A stretch of 16,016 bases of DNA from an uncultured Eubacteriales bacterium (GTDB lineage Bacteria > Bacillota_A > Clostridia > Oscillospirales > Oscillospiraceae). Location: assembly GCA_949451265.1 (NCBI GenBank), contig CASTQR010000017.1, positions 1 through 16,016 of the forward strand. Direction: 5' to 3'. This document shows, piece by piece, positions 13,611 through 16,016 of this stretch; within the stretch, counting starts at the first letter, position 1; each line of letters begins with the position of its first letter. The notes below the pieces were generated by a model. The model was given only the letters and a program-made list of their open reading frames with translations. It did not search any database and was not told the DNA's origin. The position numbers and the translations under genes are program-made.

Positions 13611-14204
13611 TCAACGGTTGAAGCACACCAGCTCCGCGCCCGTCTCGTCCACCCGGACGGCGGAATAGGTCCCGTGGCGGAAAAACCAGCCGTGCTGCAA
13701 CAGGTTCTTCTCCTCGATGAGCCCCAGGCGGAACAGCACCAGGGACAGAGAGCCGTTGTGGGCAGCGATGAGGGTATCCTCCCCCCGGGCGATAATGCCG
13801 TCCACACAGGCCCCCACCCGTTCCAGCATCTGGGCGGGGCTCTCCCCGGCGGGGGGCGTGGTGTGGAACCAGTCCGCCAGCAGATGGCCCACCAGCCCGC
13901 CGCACAGCTTTTCCGCCTGGGCCCAGGTCAGATCCTCCAGGGCGCCCATGTCCTGCTCCCGGAGGGCGGGGTCGGCCTCCACCGGGATCCCCCGGCCCTC
14001 CGCGCAGATCCGGGCGGTGTCCATAGCCCGGCTCAGGTCGCTGGACACACAGCGGGTGAAGCTGACCTCTTTCAGCTTATCCGCCGCCTGTTTCGCCTGT
14101 TCCCGGCCCAGCTCCGTGAGGGGGTGGTCACTGTGCCCGAAAAAGAGCTGCCTCTCATTGCCCACGGACTGGCCGTGGCGCACCAGATAGAGATACACCG
14201 TCAT
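13611..14204 (-). CDS. Histidine phosphatase family protein (phosphoglycerate mutase-like)
   Basis: This 197-residue cytoplasmic enzyme belongs to the histidine phosphatase superfamily, which transfers phosphate through a histidine intermediate. LVRHGQS (7-13) carries the nucleophile His10 and Arg9. SDLSRAMDTA (55-64) supplies the second arginine, REQDMG (82-87) the acid Glu83, and AAHNG (147-151) the second histidine, His149. The active site looks complete. The size and the sequence around REQDMGALE fit small bacterial phosphatases of the CobC/GpmB-like group; true phosphoglycerate mutase activity is less likely and the substrate is unknown. The frame stays open far upstream, but the ATG at 14204 puts RHG at the usual position, 8 nt after the upstream gene. 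A GGGGGGA run stands in for a ribosome binding site. Confidence 0.93.
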   Translation of the reverse strand: MTVYLYLVRHGQSVGNERQLFFGHSDHPLTELGREQAKQAADKLKEVSFTRCVSSDLSRAMDTARICAEGRGIPVEADPALREQDMGALEDLTWAQAEKLCGGLVGHLLADWFHTTPPAGESPAQMLERVGACVDGIIARGEDTLIAAHNGSLSLVLFRLGLIEEKNLLQHGWFFRHGTYSAVRVDETGAELVCFNR

Positions 14205-14212
14205 TCCCCCCG

Positions 14213-14698
14213 TCAGAGCAGGCTGACCACGCCGTAGGACAAAATACTGATGGCCATGCCCGCGATCAGCACCCCGGCGATCACCGACGGGATGGCCTTC
14301 CGGAGGGGCATATCCAGAAACGCCGCCGCCAGGGAGCCCGTCCACGCCCCCGTCCCCGGCAGGGGGATGGCCACGAACAGCATCAGGCCCAGGTATTTGT
14401 ATTTCGTCACCCGCTGGCCCTTCAGGTGGGCCTTGCGCTCCAGCTTGTCCACCATGCTGTTCAGCTTGGGAATGCGGCGGCGCATCCACTGGAAGATCCG
14501 GCGGATGTAGACGATGATAAAGGGCACGGGGATCAGGTTGCCGATGACGGCGGCGATGAAGGCCGCCCACACCGGCAGCCCCGCCGCCACCCCGAAGGGG
14601 ATCCCTCCCCGCAGCTCCACCACCGGGATCATGGACACCAGGATGGTGAGGGTGAACTCCCCCACCATGGTCTCCGTCAGCCATTGCATCAATTCCAT
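14213..14698 (-). CDS. Small multi-drug export family membrane protein (PF06695, COG2426)
   Basis: This 161-residue integral membrane protein has the two hallmark motifs of the putative small multi-drug export family: ELRGGIPFG (28-36) and PLPGTGAWTGS (112-122). These probably form re-entrant segments in opposite orientation. Hydrophobic stretches run at about 14-27, 42-68, 101-127 and 134-160, with a basic cytoplasmic loop between about 66 and 100. The family name is historical and transport of drugs is not well established; the paired glycine-rich motifs recall DedA/SNARE-associated proteins. The ATG at 14698 follows AAGGAG by 9 nt. That site lies next to the uvrA stop codon 14 nt upstream, so this gene is cotranscribed with uvrA. 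Confidence 0.9.
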   Translation of the reverse strand: MELMQWLTETMVGEFTLTILVSMIPVVELRGGIPFGVAAGLPVWAAFIAAVIGNLIPVPFIIVYIRRIFQWMRRRIPKLNSMVDKLERKAHLKGQRVTKYKYLGLMLFVAIPLPGTGAWTGSLAAAFLDMPLRKAIPSVIAGVLIAGMAISILSYGVVSLL

Positions 14699-14712
14699 GG
14701 GTTCGCTCCTTC

Positions 14713-16016
14713 TTATGCCAGCACCGGTTTCAGGTACTTGCCCGTGTAGCTCAACCGGTGCGCCGCGACCTCCTCCGGCGTGCCCGTACAGACGACGGTG
14801 CCCCCGCCGGAGCCCCCCTCCGGGCCCAGGTCGATGATATAGTCCGCCGTCTTGATGACATCCAGGTTGTGCTCGATCACCACCACCGTGTTCCCCTTGT
14901 CCACAAACCGCTGGAGGACTTCCACCAGCTGGTGTACGTCGGCGGTGTGGAGGCCGGTGGTGGGCTCGTCCAGGATATACACCGTGGAGCCGGTGGACTG
15001 CTTGGACAGCTCGGTGGCCAGCTTCACCCGCTGGGCCTCGCCGCCGGACAGGGTGGTGGAGGGCTGGCCCAGCTTCACATAGCCCAGGCCCACGTCCTTC
15101 AGGGTCTTGACCCGGTTGTAGAGCCGGGGCAGGTTCTCAAAGAAGGGCAGGGCCTCCTCCACCGTCATTTCCAGCACCTCGTGGATGTTCTTGCCCTTGT
15201 AGCGCACCTCCAGGGTCTCCCGGTTGTAGCGCTTGCCCTTGCAGACCTCGCAGGGCACATAGATATCCGGCAGGAAGTGCATCTCGATTTTCAGCAGGCC
15301 GTCGCCGGAACAGGCCTCGCACCGCCCGCCCCGGACATTGAAGGAGAACCGCCCCGGCCCGTAGCCCCGGGTTTTCGCGTCCTGGGTGGAGGCGAACAGC
15401 TCCCGGATGTCGTTGAACAGCCCGGTGTAGGTGGCGGGGTTGGAGCGGGGCGTCCGCCCGATGGGGGACTGGTCGATGGCGATCACCTTGTCCAGGTACT
15501 CGATGCCGTCCATGCCGTCGTGCCTGCCGGGGCGGGCCTTGGTGCGGTTCAGCTCCGCGCCCAGGCGCTTATACAGGATCTCGTTCACCAGGGAGGACTT
15601 GCCGGAGCCAGACACCCCGGTGACGGCGATGAACGTGCCCAGAGGGAAATCCACATCGATGTGCCGCAGGTTGTTCTCCGCCGCCCCCCGGACGGTGAGG
15701 GTGCGGCCGTTCCCCTTTCTGCGCTCTGTGGGCACGGGCACCTTCTTCCGGCCCGCCAGGTAGTCCCCGGTGATGGAGCCGGGGGTGTCCATCACCTCCT
15801 GGGCCGTGCCGCAGGCCACCACCTGGCCGCCATGGACGCCGGCCCCGGGGCCGATGTCCACGATGTAGTCGGCGGCCCGCATGGTGTCCTCGTCGTGCTC
15901 CACCACAATGAGAGTGTTGCCCAGGTCCCGAAGATGCTTCAGGGTGCCCAGCAGCAGATCGTTGTCCCGCTGGTGGAGGCCGATGGACGGCTCGTCCAGG
16001 ATATACAGCACCCCCA
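14713..16016 (-). CDS. uvrA: Excinuclease ABC subunit A, C-terminal part
   Basis: The gene runs off the right edge; about 434 of the usual 940 or so codons are present. UvrA is the damage-sensing ATPase of nucleotide excision repair, acting as a dimer with UvrB. The fragment opens in the first ATPase domain at the Walker B sequence [17 protein letters not shown]. Counting from the GTG codon at 16011, it then shows the second Walker [10 protein letters not shown] (132-140), the zinc finger cysteines C231, C234, C254 and C257, signature LSGGEAQR (321-328) and Walker [13 protein letters not shown] (344-355). The C-terminus is complete. It heads the six-gene run that ends at 11113, as far as the window shows. 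Its own promoter is outside. Confidence 0.98.
   Translation of the reverse strand, partial: GVLYILDEPSIGLHQRDNDLLLGTLKHLRDLGNTLIVVEHDEDTMRAADYIVDIGPGAGVHGGQVVACGTAQEVMDTPGSITGDYLAGRKKVPVPTERRKGNGRTLTVRGAAENNLRHIDVDFPLGTFIAVTGVSGSGKSSLVNEILYKRLGAELNRTKARPGRHDGMDGIEYLDKVIAIDQSPIGRTPRSNPATYTGLFNDIRELFASTQDAKTRGYGPGRFSFNVRGGRCEACSGDGLLKIEMHFLPDIYVPCEVCKGKRYNRETLEVRYKGKNIHEVLEMTVEEALPFFENLPRLYNRVKTLKDVGLGYVKLGQPSTTLSGGEAQRVKLATELSKQSTGSTVYILDEPTTGLHTADVHQLVEVLQRFVDKGNTVVVIEHNLDVIKTADYIIDLGPEGGSGGGTVVCTGTPEEVAAHRLSYTGKYLKPVLA

Noticed and set aside
13611..14684. A longer version of the phosphatase, 357 codons
   Set aside because: The upstream 160 codons are out-of-frame reading of the PF06695 membrane protein gene. 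The ATG at 14204 gives the normal family N-terminus.

Overview
The window is a GC-rich stretch of a Firmicutes-type chromosome, most likely from the class Clostridia and plausibly the Oscillospiraceae (the Flavonifractor/Oscillibacter-like group). This placement is inferred from the rplM-rpsI pair, AGGAGG-type ribosome binding sites, perfect sigma-A promoters, and the family make-up. No mobile element, CRISPR array, tRNA or rRNA is visible. Almost every base is assigned to three transcription units and one partial gene.

Layout, left to right. (1) Positions 1-214, minus strand: the N-terminal end of a TtcA-like PP-loop tRNA-thiolation ATPase that runs off the left edge. (2) Positions 331-1331, plus strand: a perfect promoter (TTGACA-17-TATAAT), a short hairpin leader, rplM (L13), rpsI (S9) and a terminator. 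(3) Positions 10913 down to 1359, minus strand: a second perfect promoter, a leader of about 245 nt with tandem hairpins, then a five-gene oligopeptide/dipeptide (Opp/Dpp) ABC importer in the order binding lipoprotein, permease B, permease C, ATPase D, ATPase F. A membrane-anchored, degenerate ApbE-like protein and a terminator facing the rpsI terminator complete the unit. (4) Positions 16016 down to 11113, minus strand: the C-terminal part of uvrA, a small multi-drug export family membrane protein (PF06695), a histidine phosphatase, a small membrane protein of unknown function, an M32 metallocarboxypeptidase and a UPF0340 (YwlG-like) protein. Gaps are 8-44 nt and a strong terminator ends the run.

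The most interesting object is the importer. It has the normal Opp gene order, but four of its five proteins depart from the usual architecture. The binding protein appears circularly permuted: the segment that normally ends SBP_bac_5 proteins sits after the lipoprotein signal, and the chain stops where that segment would normally begin. The B permease carries roughly 200 extra extracellular residues after its first helix. The D ATPase has about 240 residues, much of it coiled-coil-like, inserted between Walker A and the Q-loop. The F ATPase ends in two transmembrane helices. All catalytic ATPase motifs are intact, so this looks like a working, structurally elaborated peptide importer, with the ApbE-like protein as a possible sixth component.

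How the genes work together: the peptide importer and the M32 carboxypeptidase fit a peptide-using lifestyle, although they are in separate units. The ribosomal pair is a standard growth-linked operon. The uvrA unit mixes DNA repair with poorly understood housekeeping genes and gives no clear single pathway.
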